A stretch of 53,017 nt of DNA from JBFLXN01 sp040755715 [NCBI: Candidatus Edwardsbacteria bacterium] (GCA_040755715.1 JBFLXN010000001.1:1-53017); one strand, 5' to 3'. Positions 23,583 to 32,550 are shown, numbered from the stretch's first letter. Notes: generated from the letters alone by a model not told the origin. Program-made: numbers and translations.

Positions 23583-24143
23583 TTAAGATTGAAATTTTAG
23601 TTTCTTTAACTTCTCAAATCTTTTGAAAAAATTTGGTTCAAACTCCTCTTCTAAAGTTTTAGACAACCATTCCATTCTTCTCCAATCTAGTCTTAATGTC
23701 TTGTTTTTTAAAATAGCCTTAATATCTTCCCAATCCTTTGGTTTTGCCCTACCAAGTTTATAAATTATTAACTCTTCGGGTGGTGCTATTTTCCACTCTT
23801 TATCCCATATTTTAAAAGCTTTTGCCCGCTTCAACGCTTCATAATCTATGGTAAATTTTACAATTCTTAAGTCGATTGAGAACTCGTCCTCATACCATAA
23901 TTTAGCGGGTTTTCCTTCTGATAGTTTTTTATAGGTTTTTTCTTTTGAAAAAACAAATCTGGCTTTAATGAATTCTTCTAACAATTCATTTATTTTATTT
24001 TCTTTTATGGCCAATACAATATCCATATTTGCGGTAGAAATTGGCATTCCCCAACAGGCAACGGCTATCCGACCAATAATGCAGTAATCTATCTTTTTAC
24101 TATTTAATATCTCATTTGTTTTTATTGAGATTTCTTTTAGCAT
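23583..24143 (-). CDS. Degenerate nucleotidyltransferase-like protein (AbiEii/DUF6036-like)
   Basis: A 186-residue protein. IDYCIIGRIAVACWGMPISTANMDIVLAI aligns by eye with the GG-A-x-G-R-x-T-x-D-I-D motif of minimal nucleotidyltransferases. The second Gly is Arg and the first metal Asp is replaced (NMD). A later SIDLRIVKF offers a third acidic site. It may be an inactive member or use a shifted metal site. It overlaps the small upstream gene by 32 bp, as toxin-antitoxin partners do. Confidence 0.5.
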   Translation of the reverse strand: MLKEISIKTNEILNSKKIDYCIIGRIAVACWGMPISTANMDIVLAIKENKINELLEEFIKARFVFSKEKTYKKLSEGKPAKLWYEDEFSIDLRIVKFTIDYEALKRAKAFKIWDKEWKIAPPEELIIYKLGRAKPKDWEDIKAILKNKTLRLDWRRMEWLSKTLEEEFEPNFFKRFEKLKKLKFQS

Positions 24144-24312
24144 ATTTCATCCCTGCTTTATAAAATTCAGATATAAATTCTTGTAGTTCCTCAAAAAGTC
24201 TTAATTTTTCTTCTGGAGACTTCTGTAAGATTACATTTATTTCTTCCTCTTTGAGGGAGTTATATTCTCTTTTTATTTTCTTTGCCAATTTATATTTATC
24301 GCTACCTTGCAT
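24112..24312 (-). CDS. Small helical partner protein (putative antitoxin)
   Basis: A 66-residue charged helical protein (SPEEKLRLFEELQEFISEFYKAGMKYAKRNLNK). No recognised domain. Its end overlaps the start of the nucleotidyltransferase-like gene by 32 bp. The pairing suggests a two-component toxin-antitoxin or abortive-infection-like unit; function is inferred from layout only. Confidence 0.5.
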   Translation of the reverse strand: MQGSDKYKLAKKIKREYNSLKEEEINVILQKSPEEKLRLFEELQEFISEFYKAGMKYAKRNLNKNK

Positions 24313-24388
24313 GAGGCAAACCTCTCAAGAACGGTCTTTAGTCCCGTCAGAATCTGTAGAGACGGGTTTGAAATCTGTCTCTACTTTC

Positions 24389-24913
24389 CTAATATTCTAT
24401 TCCTTCTCTTGCTTGAATTCCCTTCGTTGAATAATGATGTTTCAATTCTTTCATTTCAGTGACCAAATCAGCCAAAGCCAAAATCTGCAATGGCGCATAG
24501 CGCCCGGTCAAAATCAGTTCAACACTTTTGGGCTTCTGCTTAATCAATTGCACCACCTCATTCAATTCTAATAGACCATAATCAATCGCTACATTTATTT
24601 CATCAAGAATTACCATATCATATTTACTGCTCTTTATAATCTCTTTGGCTTTGTTAAATCCCTTTTGTGCCAATTCCAAATCTTTTTCACTGGGTGCACC
24701 CTTCTTAACGAATGTGTCTAATCCATATTGTTCAATCGTAAAATTGGGAAATGATTTAACCGCTTTAAGTTCTCCGTAGTTTTTGCTTCCCTTCATAAAT
24801 TGAATGACAAAGACTTTCAGTCCATGCCCGGAAGCACGCAAGGCTTGACCCAAAGCGGCGGTCGTTTTACCCTTGCCATCACCCGTATAAACTTGAACTG
24901 TCCCGAATCTCAT
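24389..24913 (-). CDS. cobO: Cob(I)alamin adenosyltransferase, CobO/BtuR type
   Basis: A 174-residue P-loop protein: GDGKGKTTAALGQALRA at residues 11-27, VFVIQFMKGSKNYGE, YDMVILDEINVAIDYGLL and ELILTGRYAPLQI. It adenosylates cob(I)alamin to adenosylcobalamin, the cofactor of the two mutases in this window. It is not in a cobalamin biosynthesis cluster, so it serves salvage or mutase supply. Confidence 0.93.
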   Translation of the reverse strand: MRFGTVQVYTGDGKGKTTAALGQALRASGHGLKVFVIQFMKGSKNYGELKAVKSFPNFTIEQYGLDTFVKKGAPSEKDLELAQKGFNKAKEIIKSSKYDMVILDEINVAIDYGLLELNEVVQLIKQKPKSVELILTGRYAPLQILALADLVTEMKELKHHYSTKGIQAREGIEY

Positions 24914-24942
24914 AGCGCCTTGTCAACTAAATTATGTTTTTT

Positions 24943-25045
24943 CCTACACAGATTGGCACAGATAAAATGCCGCAAGATTATTACAGATATTGTCGGAAAA
25001 ATCTGTGCCCATCTGCGAAGTCTTTTATTTGTGGTTATCTGTGAG
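24943..25045. repeat. Palindromic spacer of ACAGATTGGCACAGAT words
   Basis: ACACAGATTGGCACAGATAAAATG pairs with AAAAATCTGTGCCCATCTG further right. Member of the same vocabulary as 7731-7813. Confidence 0.55.
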
Positions 25046-25053
25046 AGAATGCA

Positions 25054-25785
25054 TCATAGAATTTTGACATTGCCCGCAATTATTTTTCTTAAAGAACCAT
25101 CACTCATCTCTATTAGCAAAGCACCATCCTCGTCTAAGTCTACTGCTTTACCTTCAATGACTTCAGTTGGCGTTCTCACCTCAATCCGCCGATTGAACAT
25201 TTGAGAAAAGGATTTCCACTCTTTCAAAATGTAAGCAAGTCTACTCTCTATAAAGAGGAAATAAACTTGATTCAACTCATATTCTAAGTCCTTAATAAAA
25301 TTATCTATTACAATCTCTTTTTGAAGTTCTTTCTTAATTGAAGTAGTTTCTCTCAATTCTTCGGGAAATGTCTCTATATCAAGATTGGCATTGATTCCAA
25401 TTCCCAATATAACTGCTTTCCATTTGCTGTTTGTTTCTGTCAGGATACCGGCAACTTTTTTACCATTCAATAGGACATCGTTTGGCCATTTGAGGGAAGG
25501 ATTTAGCCCTAATTTCTTAATTGCCTTTGCTACTGCAATGGAAGCCAGTAATGAAATAGGTGGAAAGAAATTCTGCGAGAGTGGTGGTTTTAGAATCACT
25601 GAGAGATAAACGCCACCGGGAGGAGAAAACCAGACTCTATTAAGTCTCCCCCTCCCTTTCTTCTGCACTTCAGCAATAATGATTGTCCCCTCTTCAGCTT
25701 CATCAGCAATTTCTTTGGCAAAATCCTGAGTAGAATCAATCTCAGTAAAGCGATAGATTTTTTTACCAATCAAGATAACCCTCAC
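25054..25785 (-). CDS. birA: Biotin-[acetyl-CoA-carboxylase] ligase
   Basis: A 243-residue ligase without the N-terminal HTH domain (class I). STQDFAKEIADEAEEGTIIIAEVQKKGRGRLNRVWFSPPGGVYLSVIL contains the biotin-binding GRGR motif; KWPNDVLLNGKKVAGILTE is the second. The C-terminal SH3-like domain ends VDLDEDGALLIEMSDGSLRKIIAGNV. It biotinylates the two BCCPs encoded nearby. Lacking the HTH, it should not itself regulate transcription. Confidence 0.94.
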   Translation of the reverse strand: MRVILIGKKIYRFTEIDSTQDFAKEIADEAEEGTIIIAEVQKKGRGRLNRVWFSPPGGVYLSVILKPPLSQNFFPPISLLASIAVAKAIKKLGLNPSLKWPNDVLLNGKKVAGILTETNSKWKAVILGIGINANLDIETFPEELRETTSIKKELQKEIVIDNFIKDLEYELNQVYFLFIESRLAYILKEWKSFSQMFNRRIEVRTPTEVIEGKAVDLDEDGALLIEMSDGSLRKIIAGNVKIL

Positions 25786-25787
25786 TT

Positions 25788-25905
25788 CGGGTTTGATTAC
25801 GGCGATAAAATCACTAACCGCTATCCGTCAACCGCTTACCGCTAAACAATATGCGCATAGCGAAAAGCGATGTTTTTATATCGCCGTCATCGTTCTTTTT
25901 ATCGT
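25788..25905. repeat. Palindromic spacer with ATTACGGCGATAAAA ends
   Basis: ATTACGGCGATAAAA on the left mirrors TTTTATATCGCCGTCAT on the right. Between them, CGCTATCCGTCAACCGCTTACCGC repeats a CCGCTA-like word. Non-coding. Confidence 0.5.
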
Positions 25906-25913
25906 TGCTTTTT

Positions 25914-27167
25914 TCAGTTTTCCGCCCTTTTAAACACCATCGCCACTACCGTTTTGTCATTTCCGCCCATACTTGACAGCATTCCATAGGGACGAGTTTC
26001 CAAGTCAATCTTCACCTGACAATCTCCGGCTTTTCCTGTAAGTTGATGCAGAATATCTACTGCTTGTCTCACGCCGGTAGCACCAGTGGGATGTCCATAT
26101 CCAATAAGACCGCCGGTAGTATTCGTTGGAATCTCTCCATTTAGGCGGGTCTTTCCCTCCTTTACAAAATCTGCTCCTTCAGCATATTTGCAGAGTCCAA
26201 TCGCTTCAATCGCCAGAAGACCGGCAATAGTAAAGCAGTCATGAACCTCAAGAACACCCAAATCTTTAGGGGTGATACCTGCTCGTTCATAGGCAAGTTT
26301 AGCTGCTCTTTCACAGGTTGTGAGCCTCGTCAAATCTGGTGGTAGTACGGTTAAGTCATCCTGGCACTGGGCATAGGCAAGAACTTCTACTGCATCCTTT
26401 TTTGAGACACCTATTTTTTTAAGTCCCTCTTCAGAGGCAAAGATGATAGCGGAAGCACCATCAGAAACTTTGGAGCAATCGTAGGCGTTTATATGCTCGC
26501 AAAATGCTTTGGGACTCGGTGGAGTCATTCCCACGGCAAACAGGTCTTTAGTCTCGTTATGATACTCCTGGGCTTTTGGGTTTTTTCTGGCATTCTCAAT
26601 AGCCTGAACATACCAGTGAGTCATTCCTTCTCTGATTCTTTCCTTCCCAAACTTCTCAAAGCAAGCACCTGCTCTATCTGAGAACTTTGCCGGGAAGAAG
26701 TAGGCATGTCCATCTTTTCTCTCTCCTTTATACCAGCCTGCGGCCGCCAGATAGTCTGCGCCATAGAGAGCCTTTACGGTATTCTGGACCTCAACACCGA
26801 TGCACAAGACAACATCTGCAAGGTCTGCCAAAATTGTCTTAATTGAGACAACTAGGGCTAAACCGCCAGAATCGCAGGCCCCTTCAACTCTGGTGCAAGG
26901 TTTGTAAAGAAATGCCTTATCAACCATTGGAAAGAATCCACCGAGGTTTCCCTGACGGACAAACCTCTCGGCGACAAAGTTTCCAATCACTCCTTCATCA
27001 ATATTTTCTGCACTGTTTATCTGGACTATCGTTCCTTTCCCGGCTTCTAAGATGTAGTGTTCAATTCCCGGTCTTTCTGCCTTCGGGCTGAACTCTTTTC
27101 TTCCTGAACCAAACGAGACGGTGTTATAACCCGCAGTAACATAGATAGGTTTTCTGAGTTTAATCAT
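25914..27167 (-). CDS. Second thiolase (acetyl-CoA acetyltransferase)
   Basis: A 417-residue thiolase of the SCP2-like superfamily. C98 in VEGACDSGG is the nucleophile; [15 protein letters not shown] and GYGHPTGATGVRQA are the further catalytic blocks. It differs from the first thiolase in an insertion-rich middle (GWYKGERKDGHAYFFPAKFSDRAG). It could cleave longer or branched 3-oxoacyl-CoA in the beta-oxidation formed by the crotonase and dehydrogenase. Followed downstream by birA. Confidence 0.9.
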   Translation of the reverse strand: MIKLRKPIYVTAGYNTVSFGSGRKEFSPKAERPGIEHYILEAGKGTIVQINSAENIDEGVIGNFVAERFVRQGNLGGFFPMVDKAFLYKPCTRVEGACDSGGLALVVSIKTILADLADVVLCIGVEVQNTVKALYGADYLAAAGWYKGERKDGHAYFFPAKFSDRAGACFEKFGKERIREGMTHWYVQAIENARKNPKAQEYHNETKDLFAVGMTPPSPKAFCEHINAYDCSKVSDGASAIIFASEEGLKKIGVSKKDAVEVLAYAQCQDDLTVLPPDLTRLTTCERAAKLAYERAGITPKDLGVLEVHDCFTIAGLLAIEAIGLCKYAEGADFVKEGKTRLNGEIPTNTTGGLIGYGHPTGATGVRQAVDILHQLTGKAGDCQVKIDLETRPYGMLSSMGGNDKTVVAMVFKRAEN

Positions 27168-27183
27168 TGTGCCTCCTTTTTTA

Positions 27184-27333
27184 CGATAGATGATTACACA
27201 GATTTCTTAAAGAGATTACACAGATTAAGCAGGATAAAATCGCTTGGGTTCAATTTTACACACAGGATATTGCTTCATTCTACAAATTCGCCCAGATAAA
27301 ATCTGTGTCTGTCTTTTTCGCACAAATAGAATT
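27184..27333. repeat. Palindromic spacer of ACACAGATT words
   Basis: GATTACACAGATTTCTTAAAGAG is almost identical to the arm at 7735 and is mirrored by AAAATCTGTGTCTGTC. Non-coding. Confidence 0.55.
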
Positions 27334-27345
27334 TAGTCGGCAAAA

Positions 27346-28680
27346 CTACAATGTTGATAAATTTTGTTTCGTATAGTTCCTCAAAAGCCATTTCCATATC
27401 GGAACAAATTTTATTATTTTACTATTTACTTTTTCTTTATTCTCGTAGTCTCCTGTGATGACCAATCCTTCACTTAATTTGAACTCATTAAGTGCATTCA
27501 TCAATGCTTTTAATTCCCTTCTCTTGACTTCGTAATCCGCTATATCCCAAGAAATCTGTATCAATTTTGTTACCTTTAATCCATCCTTTATCACGAAATC
27601 CACTTCTTTGTTATTACTTTTCCAATAATAAATTTCTAGATTAGGATTAAGATTTTGTTCTTTCTTCAACTCTATGGCTACCAAATTTTCAATTAGCCTG
27701 CCCAAATTTTCACTAAATCTAAACCCCATTGAATTTGCAAGTCCTACATCTGTCGGATACACTTTTCTGGCTGATTTTTCCTGTTCTTTAACCGAGTATG
27801 AAAACCTTCTTATAAAAAATATTAGATTTGCTTCTTCTAAATATGATGAGAACTTTTCCACTGTAATAGTTGCCGTGTTTAGAAATTTACGGATAGAATT
27901 GAAGGTTATTGGTCTGGCCATATTGGTTAAATAAAATCTTACCAATGTCTTTAGAAGTTCACTTCTTTTTATTCTGTACCTTCTTTCAATATCTTTCGTT
28001 AAAATATCATCAAAATAACTTAAAAGCAAGATTTTTTTATTTTCACTCAAAGTGACTTCAGGAAATCCTCCCCATTCCATATATTCCCTTAACAATGCCT
28101 TTATTTCTATTTTCTTTGAGACAACATCTAATTGGTCCTTTAGAGTTATGTTTTTAAAAAACAAAAATTCACCGAAGCCCAATGGATAAATATAAACATC
28201 AAGGTGTCTACCTGTTAAAACAGTGGATATTTCACTGGCGAGTAACTTTGATGATGACCCCGAGATAATAATCTTTGCCTTTCCAAGTTCATGAGCAGTT
28301 CTCACCCACCGTTCCCAGTCAGGTACATTATGCACTTCATCTAAAAATATATAAGGTTTTCCTGAAGGGTTTAAAAACTCAAGGTATGTTTCATAAATTT
28401 CTTGTAAAAGTCCCGGATAAAATTCTGTAAATCGCTGGTCTTCAAAATTTATTATCAATGTGTTTTCCTGACCAAGGCCACGAGATATTAAATTTTTGGC
28501 AATTTGACGCATAAGATAAGATTTCCCTGACCGTCTTATCCCCACTATGACAAGGATTATATTAGATTTTAATAAATCTGAGCAAGTTTTTAGATATTCG
28601 CTTCTTTCTTTTCCTGTTTCTTGCTCTTTTTTCCAGAAGTTCCAATCATTTAGTATTTCTAAAACCAGATTTTTATCCAT
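27346..28680 (-). CDS. ATP-binding protein with DUF4143 domain
   Basis: A 444-residue AAA-family ATPase of the widespread DUF4143 group. Walker A is VGIRRSGKSYLMRQIA (about 46-61), Walker B is YIFLDEVHNVPDWERWVR. GSSSKLLASEISTVLTGRHLDVYIYPLGFGEFL is the sensor/arginine region. A winged-helix segment precedes the C-terminal DUF4143 nuclease-like part, with YYWKSNNKEVDFVI. Function is unknown; these genes are often variable, poorly conserved accessory genes. No SD of note; it follows a mobile-element scar upstream. Confidence 0.88.
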   Translation of the reverse strand: MDKNLVLEILNDWNFWKKEQETGKERSEYLKTCSDLLKSNIILVIVGIRRSGKSYLMRQIAKNLISRGLGQENTLIINFEDQRFTEFYPGLLQEIYETYLEFLNPSGKPYIFLDEVHNVPDWERWVRTAHELGKAKIIISGSSSKLLASEISTVLTGRHLDVYIYPLGFGEFLFFKNITLKDQLDVVSKKIEIKALLREYMEWGGFPEVTLSENKKILLLSYFDDILTKDIERRYRIKRSELLKTLVRFYLTNMARPITFNSIRKFLNTATITVEKFSSYLEEANLIFFIRRFSYSVKEQEKSARKVYPTDVGLANSMGFRFSENLGRLIENLVAIELKKEQNLNPNLEIYYWKSNNKEVDFVIKDGLKVTKLIQISWDIADYEVKRRELKALMNALNEFKLSEGLVITGDYENKEKVNSKIIKFVPIWKWLLRNYTKQNLSTL

Positions 28681-28735
28681 TTGTTTGCTCTATTAAACAT
28701 ATTTTTAGAATTTTGTTTAGTGAGGACATTGAATT

Positions 28736-28803
28736 TGACGCCCCTACACTTGCCGATGGAACCACAGATTTCGCGGATTTCCGCCTATGGCGGAAATCCG
28801 TGA
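28736..28803. repeat. Half REP arm and ATTTCCGCC palindrome
   Basis: GACGCCCCTACAC (28738-28750) is half of the palindromic TGTAGGGGCG family. Then GGATTTCCGCC TAT GGCGGAAATCC is a perfect palindrome (28776-28800). It is the junction between the ATPase gene and the intron remnant. Confidence 0.6.
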
Positions 28804-28812
28804 TTAAAAAAT

Positions 28813-29078
28813 TATTGAGTAGAGTAGGAGATGGTATTACTACCATCCTCCCCTGCTTCAAACCGAACATCCAGATTTCCCGTATTCGGCTTCCCGAAGG
28901 AATTGACAGGTCGCCTGCCCGTCTTTAGCCACCTTTGGTTCACTTTCGTTTCGGGCTGGGAGTTTGTCTTGTTCCCTCCAGATTTCGCCTCACGGCGAAC
29001 ACCCTGAACTTGACTACAGAGCCTCCCTAAGTCAAAGAGTCTGACCCGACTTTAACGGGCAAGCCAGTTAGGCAGTGA
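28813..29078 (-). pseudogene. Group II intron 5' fragment (domain I-like), no maturase
   Basis: Read on the minus strand, blocks such as GTTCAGGGTGTTCGCC...GGCGAAATCTGGAGG, CCCGAAACGAAAGTGAAC, AAAGGTGGCTAAAGACGGGC and AATACGGGAAATCTGG have the order and spacing of group II intron domain I. No reverse transcriptase follows, so the intron is truncated. A 71-residue ORF on the other strand is spurious. The assignment is from memory of intron sequences; a covariance-model search would decide. Confidence 0.55.
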
Positions 29079-29145
29079 GGTACTCATTTCCGATACTTTC
29101 AAAATAGCCATTTTCATCTTGCTCAATCAATATATGTAGTTTCAT
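29068..29145 (-). pseudogene. Truncated hicB (antitoxin) fragment
   Basis: Starts MKLHILIEQDENGYF, the N-terminal beta-strand and turn of HicB antitoxins, then diverges to ESIGNEYLTA and stops after 25 codons. A GGAGAG-type RBS is intact upstream. The normal HicB continuation (A-E-x-P-x-L-P-G-C) is missing; the intron remnant occupies that place. Confidence 0.6.
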
Positions 29146-29162
29146 TCTCTCTCCTTTTGGAT

Positions 29163-29230
29163 CTACGCCTTATGCCTTGCACTTTACGCTTTACGCCTCA
29201 AGCTTTACGCTTCAAGCGTCCAGCGTTTAG
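29163..29230. repeat. TACGCCTTAC / TTACGCTTCA repeat array
   Basis: Seven-base-spaced words CTACGCCTTATGCCTTGCACTTTACGC, TTTACGCCTCAAGC, TTTACGCTTCAAGC, then inverted GCGTCCAGCGTTTAGC. The array ends within the stop region of the downstream repeat protein. The same vocabulary is at 36795, 38045, 48134 and 48565. Confidence 0.6.
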
Positions 29231-30629
29231 CACTTTTTATAACATTTCCCTTCTCATCAAGGTAAATAGTCTTAATTTTATTCTCCTGTTCATCGTATTC
29301 AAAACGCACCGTGGCAAAATGCAAATCCTTGCGATTCTTCAGTTGTCCATTTTTGTCGTAATAACTCTCCTCAATCTTTTTTCCCTGCTCGTCATATTTG
29401 TAACGAACACTGGCAGCTCCCAAATATTTGTGTTCTTTTAACTTCTCATCCTTGCTGTAATAACTCACTTCCGCCATATTTCCTTCTTCATTGTATCTGT
29501 AACGCAGAATGGCGAAGCCAAAATCGTTACGCTCTTTCAATTGCCCATCAGCGCCGTAATAACTTTCCTCAATCTTATTTCTTTGCTCATCATATTTCCA
29601 GCGATAGATGGCGAAGCCCTCTATGTCTTCTATCAATTTCTCACTGGCACTATAATAGCTTTCCTCAGTCATATTTCCTTGGTCATTGTATTTGTAATGG
29701 ACAATGGGAATGAAGGATATGAATTTCCTATTCTTTCCGTAGTAAGCTATCTCAATTCTATTCCCCTTACTATCATATTTAGAACATACAGCGGCGACCC
29801 TCCAATCTTCACGCTCTTTTAGTTGGCCATCGGTTCCGTAATAACTTTCTTCAGTCACGTTTCCTTGCTCGTCATATTTCCAGCGCCAAATAGCAATACC
29901 AGCCTTGTTTTCTTTCAATTTCTCTTTGGCATCGTAGAGGCTTTCTTCAATCAGATTCTTCTGGTCATCGTATTTATAACGCTCGATGGCAATGCCTGAG
30001 ATCAATTTTGGACCCTTGCCGTAGAGAGCTATATCAATCATGTTTTCTTGTTCATCATATTTCCAGCGTATTTCGTGTCGCCCATATTTGTCCACAATTC
30101 GCTCTCCATTCTTATTAAGCCTAATAGACTTGATTCGGTTACCATTTTCGTCTACAGTCCAGACATATTGAGCAACACCCATATCGTCCTCTGTCAGTTC
30201 ACCATTTCTATCATAGTTGAGCAATGCAATGGGAACACTCTCTTTATTCAGTTTAAGCCCCTGGCAATAAACCCCAAAGCCAGAATTTGTCATCGGATTA
30301 CCCTTCACATCAAAGTAGTGTCTTTTTTCGTAACCCTCGGGATATTCTATCTTGATTTGAGCCACTTCAAAGATAGGGTCGTAACTCAGTTTACCCCGTT
30401 TCAAGTATTCTACTCTAACCAATCTGCCGTTTTCGTTACATACAAGATGATAGCAATCAACCTTGTTGGCGACCTCTTCTGTTATGGGATAGCGACCGAT
30501 AATCTGCCATTTACCGTCCCAAGCAGGCGATGTGATTCGCCGATAATAGATGTCTGTCTCTTTGCCCCATCCGGCAGCAGCCATTAGACTATACAATGCA
30601 AATATCAAGCAGACCGCAATTCTTTTCAT
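29205..30629 (-). CDS. Secreted YD/RHS-type repeat protein
   Basis: A 474-residue exported protein. I start at 30629, where MKRIAVCLIFALYSLMAAAGWG is a clear signal peptide with a GGAG site upstream; an upstream frame is open but lacks one. From about residue 150 to the end there are about eight repeats of some 44 residues with the pattern RYKYDEQGN-EESYYG-DGQLKE---A, reminiscent of YD/RHS and MORN-like toxin-backbone repeats. The C-terminus has no recognisable toxin domain. Surface or periplasmic role likely. Confidence 0.75.
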   Translation of the reverse strand: MKRIAVCLIFALYSLMAAAGWGKETDIYYRRITSPAWDGKWQIIGRYPITEEVANKVDCYHLVCNENGRLVRVEYLKRGKLSYDPIFEVAQIKIEYPEGYEKRHYFDVKGNPMTNSGFGVYCQGLKLNKESVPIALLNYDRNGELTEDDMGVAQYVWTVDENGNRIKSIRLNKNGERIVDKYGRHEIRWKYDEQENMIDIALYGKGPKLISGIAIERYKYDDQKNLIEESLYDAKEKLKENKAGIAIWRWKYDEQGNVTEESYYGTDGQLKEREDWRVAAVCSKYDSKGNRIEIAYYGKNRKFISFIPIVHYKYNDQGNMTEESYYSASEKLIEDIEGFAIYRWKYDEQRNKIEESYYGADGQLKERNDFGFAILRYRYNEEGNMAEVSYYSKDEKLKEHKYLGAASVRYKYDEQGKKIEESYYDKNGQLKNRKDLHFATVRFEYDEQENKIKTIYLDEKGNVIKSAKRWTLEA

Positions 30630-30778
30630 AACTCCACTCTTGTTTATTCTTTCACATTTTTTCGTCTCTAAAGAGGCGGAGCCCCAATTATGCATAGCAC
30701 GACACATGGGGAGGGCCTTTGATGGCGTTTGTGCTATTCTCCCTATCCCGCATCAGCGGGACCTCCGCCTCATATTTT

Positions 30779-32110
30779 TTAAACGTAGTCATTTATTGGC
30801 CCATACAGCCAGTAGAAGCCATTTGTCAGAACTGCATTGACATCATTCGCTGAATTAGCGATGCCATCGTCAACGAGTTTTTTGGCTATCTCTCCTGTCT
30901 TGAGAAGATATTCTCTGGCAAGCCTTGCTCCAAGTCCCCTTGCCGTCTTAAGATTAGCAAAATAACTTGAAAGTGCCTCCTCCTTCTTTGGCTCAGCGAT
31001 TAGTTTTTTCCAGGGATTGAATCCGCTTGGAAGATTTCCAATCTTTTTATCCAAATCTTCTTTTAACTTCCCTTCAATAGGAATGTATTCTCCTTTTTCC
31101 AGACTATAAACAGCCACTGGTCTGTTTTTTTCGTATTTCAAAAATCCATCCTTCTGCGAACCGTCCGGTCTCTGGCCTCCCAGAATCTTTCTTTCAACCA
31201 TCACATCAATTATTTCACTCTTGAGAGAACCATCTTTGAGATGTTTTTTCATAACTCTCAGGATGCACTGAAAGACATCTATTCCGACATAATCAATCAA
31301 TTGGAAGATACCCATTGGTCTGATGAGAAAATCCTGGCTCACCCGATTCATCACATAGACTGCTCCAGCAAAAGAATGCTTTTTCTGTAATCTTTTCACC
31401 TGTTTGATAGCATAAAGTCCATCCCTGATGAAATGTCCATTTCCGATAAATCCAGCTACATCGTTTGCCGAAACCAGGGTCTTTCTTAGCCTTTTACCAA
31501 GTTCAGTAGCAATATCTTTAAGTTCCTGAGGGGTCGTTTTGCCTGTGATTACCTCCACCAACCTTTGCACCACGGGCGGATTGTAGAAATGATATCCAAT
31601 TATCTTTCCCGAAAGTCCTGCTTTCTCATCAAGAAAACCAATGGGCACAGAAGAGGTGTTGGTGAAGAAAAATATCTCTTCACTGCACATATTTTTCAAT
31701 TCTTTGAATACTTTAATCTTCAGTTTCTCATCTTCAATAATTGCCTCAAAAATCATCTTTGAATTCTTTGCCAAATTCAAGTCCGTACCGAATCTTACCA
31801 CAGAAAATGCGTCTCTTGCAAAGGCATTCACTATTTCTTCATTTTCCACAAGATTTTTTTTATCTCTATATATATCTCTTAAGGAAACAATTCCTTTTTC
31901 TGCGGTCTTAGTAAGCTCACTTCTAAGATAGTTTTGGAGACCATCAAGTCCTTTCTCACTAATATCAATCAGATTCAGTCTATAAATCTTGTCTTTGTTC
32001 TTTAGTTTTAGCCCTGCTATTTCCTGGGCTAAAAGAACGGCAATACCGCTGCCCATCTTCCCAGCCGCTCCAATTACGGAGACATTTTCTAATCTTTCAT
32101 CAAGTGTCAT
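30779..32110 (-). CDS. 3-hydroxyacyl-CoA dehydrogenase
   Basis: A 443-residue NAD-dependent dehydrogenase. The Rossmann fold is VIGAAGKMGSGIAVLLAQEI (about 12-31). FTNTSSVPIGFL and GYHFYNPPVVQRLVEVITG carry the catalytic His-Glu pair. The C-terminal helical domain follows. It oxidises 3-hydroxyacyl-CoA to 3-oxoacyl-CoA in beta-oxidation or butyrate metabolism, with crotonase and thiolase encoded nearby. The HEPN gene stops one base before its start. Confidence 0.92.
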   Translation of the reverse strand: MTLDERLENVSVIGAAGKMGSGIAVLLAQEIAGLKLKNKDKIYRLNLIDISEKGLDGLQNYLRSELTKTAEKGIVSLRDIYRDKKNLVENEEIVNAFARDAFSVVRFGTDLNLAKNSKMIFEAIIEDEKLKIKVFKELKNMCSEEIFFFTNTSSVPIGFLDEKAGLSGKIIGYHFYNPPVVQRLVEVITGKTTPQELKDIATELGKRLRKTLVSANDVAGFIGNGHFIRDGLYAIKQVKRLQKKHSFAGAVYVMNRVSQDFLIRPMGIFQLIDYVGIDVFQCILRVMKKHLKDGSLKSEIIDVMVERKILGGQRPDGSQKDGFLKYEKNRPVAVYSLEKGEYIPIEGKLKEDLDKKIGNLPSGFNPWKKLIAEPKKEEALSSYFANLKTARGLGARLAREYLLKTGEIAKKLVDDGIANSANDVNAVLTNGFYWLYGPINDYV

Positions 32111-32550
32111 TATGAACCTCCTTGTATATTTTGTAATCGTCGCCTTTTCTTTCTGTGGTTAATGATTGCTCCCTTTACGAAATCACGAATTTCCCCGGCC
32201 ATTTGCTGAGCCATTTCTGCTTCGTCTCTACTGATTTCTGTTGGCCAATGAACCGGATAACGGGTATCTACATAAAAATCTGTAAGAAATTCGCAGGCTT
32301 TCTTAAGTTTAGAAAACGATGATTGGTGAGCCTGACAAATTTTGAGCAATTCCGGGAGATCGTGAATCCTCCTGAAAGATAACTCGCAAGCAACGATATA
32401 AGTTTTCAGATACTTCTCAGCCGCTTGTTGAAAGTGAAAGCAAATCTGAGTGAAGAAAGTATTTGAATGATTGGCAAGATTTAGAGAAGCAAAGCAAAAA
32501 TCTTCCTCTGCTTTATTCAACCATTCTCTGATAATTTTCTCATCTACCAT
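32110..32550 (-). CDS. HEPN-domain protein (toxin of HEPN/MNT pair)
   Basis: A 146-residue HEPN protein: helices with CFHFQQAAEKYLKTYIVACE and the RRIHDLPELL region holding the R-x-x-H-like motif. HEPN proteins are ribonuclease-like toxins neutralised by the MNT partner, which can also AMPylate them. It overlaps the MNT gene by 11 bp. Confidence 0.82.
   Translation of the reverse strand: MVDEKIIREWLNKAEEDFCFASLNLANHSNTFFTQICFHFQQAAEKYLKTYIVACELSFRRIHDLPELLKICQAHQSSFSKLKKACEFLTDFYVDTRYPVHWPTEISRDEAEMAQQMAGEIRDFVKGAIINHRKKRRRLQNIQGGS

Noticed and set aside
28713-28928. 71-residue plus-strand ORF between the ATPase and YD genes
   Set aside because: It covers the antisense of the intron-like blocks and a palindrome; such ORFs are common over structured RNA.
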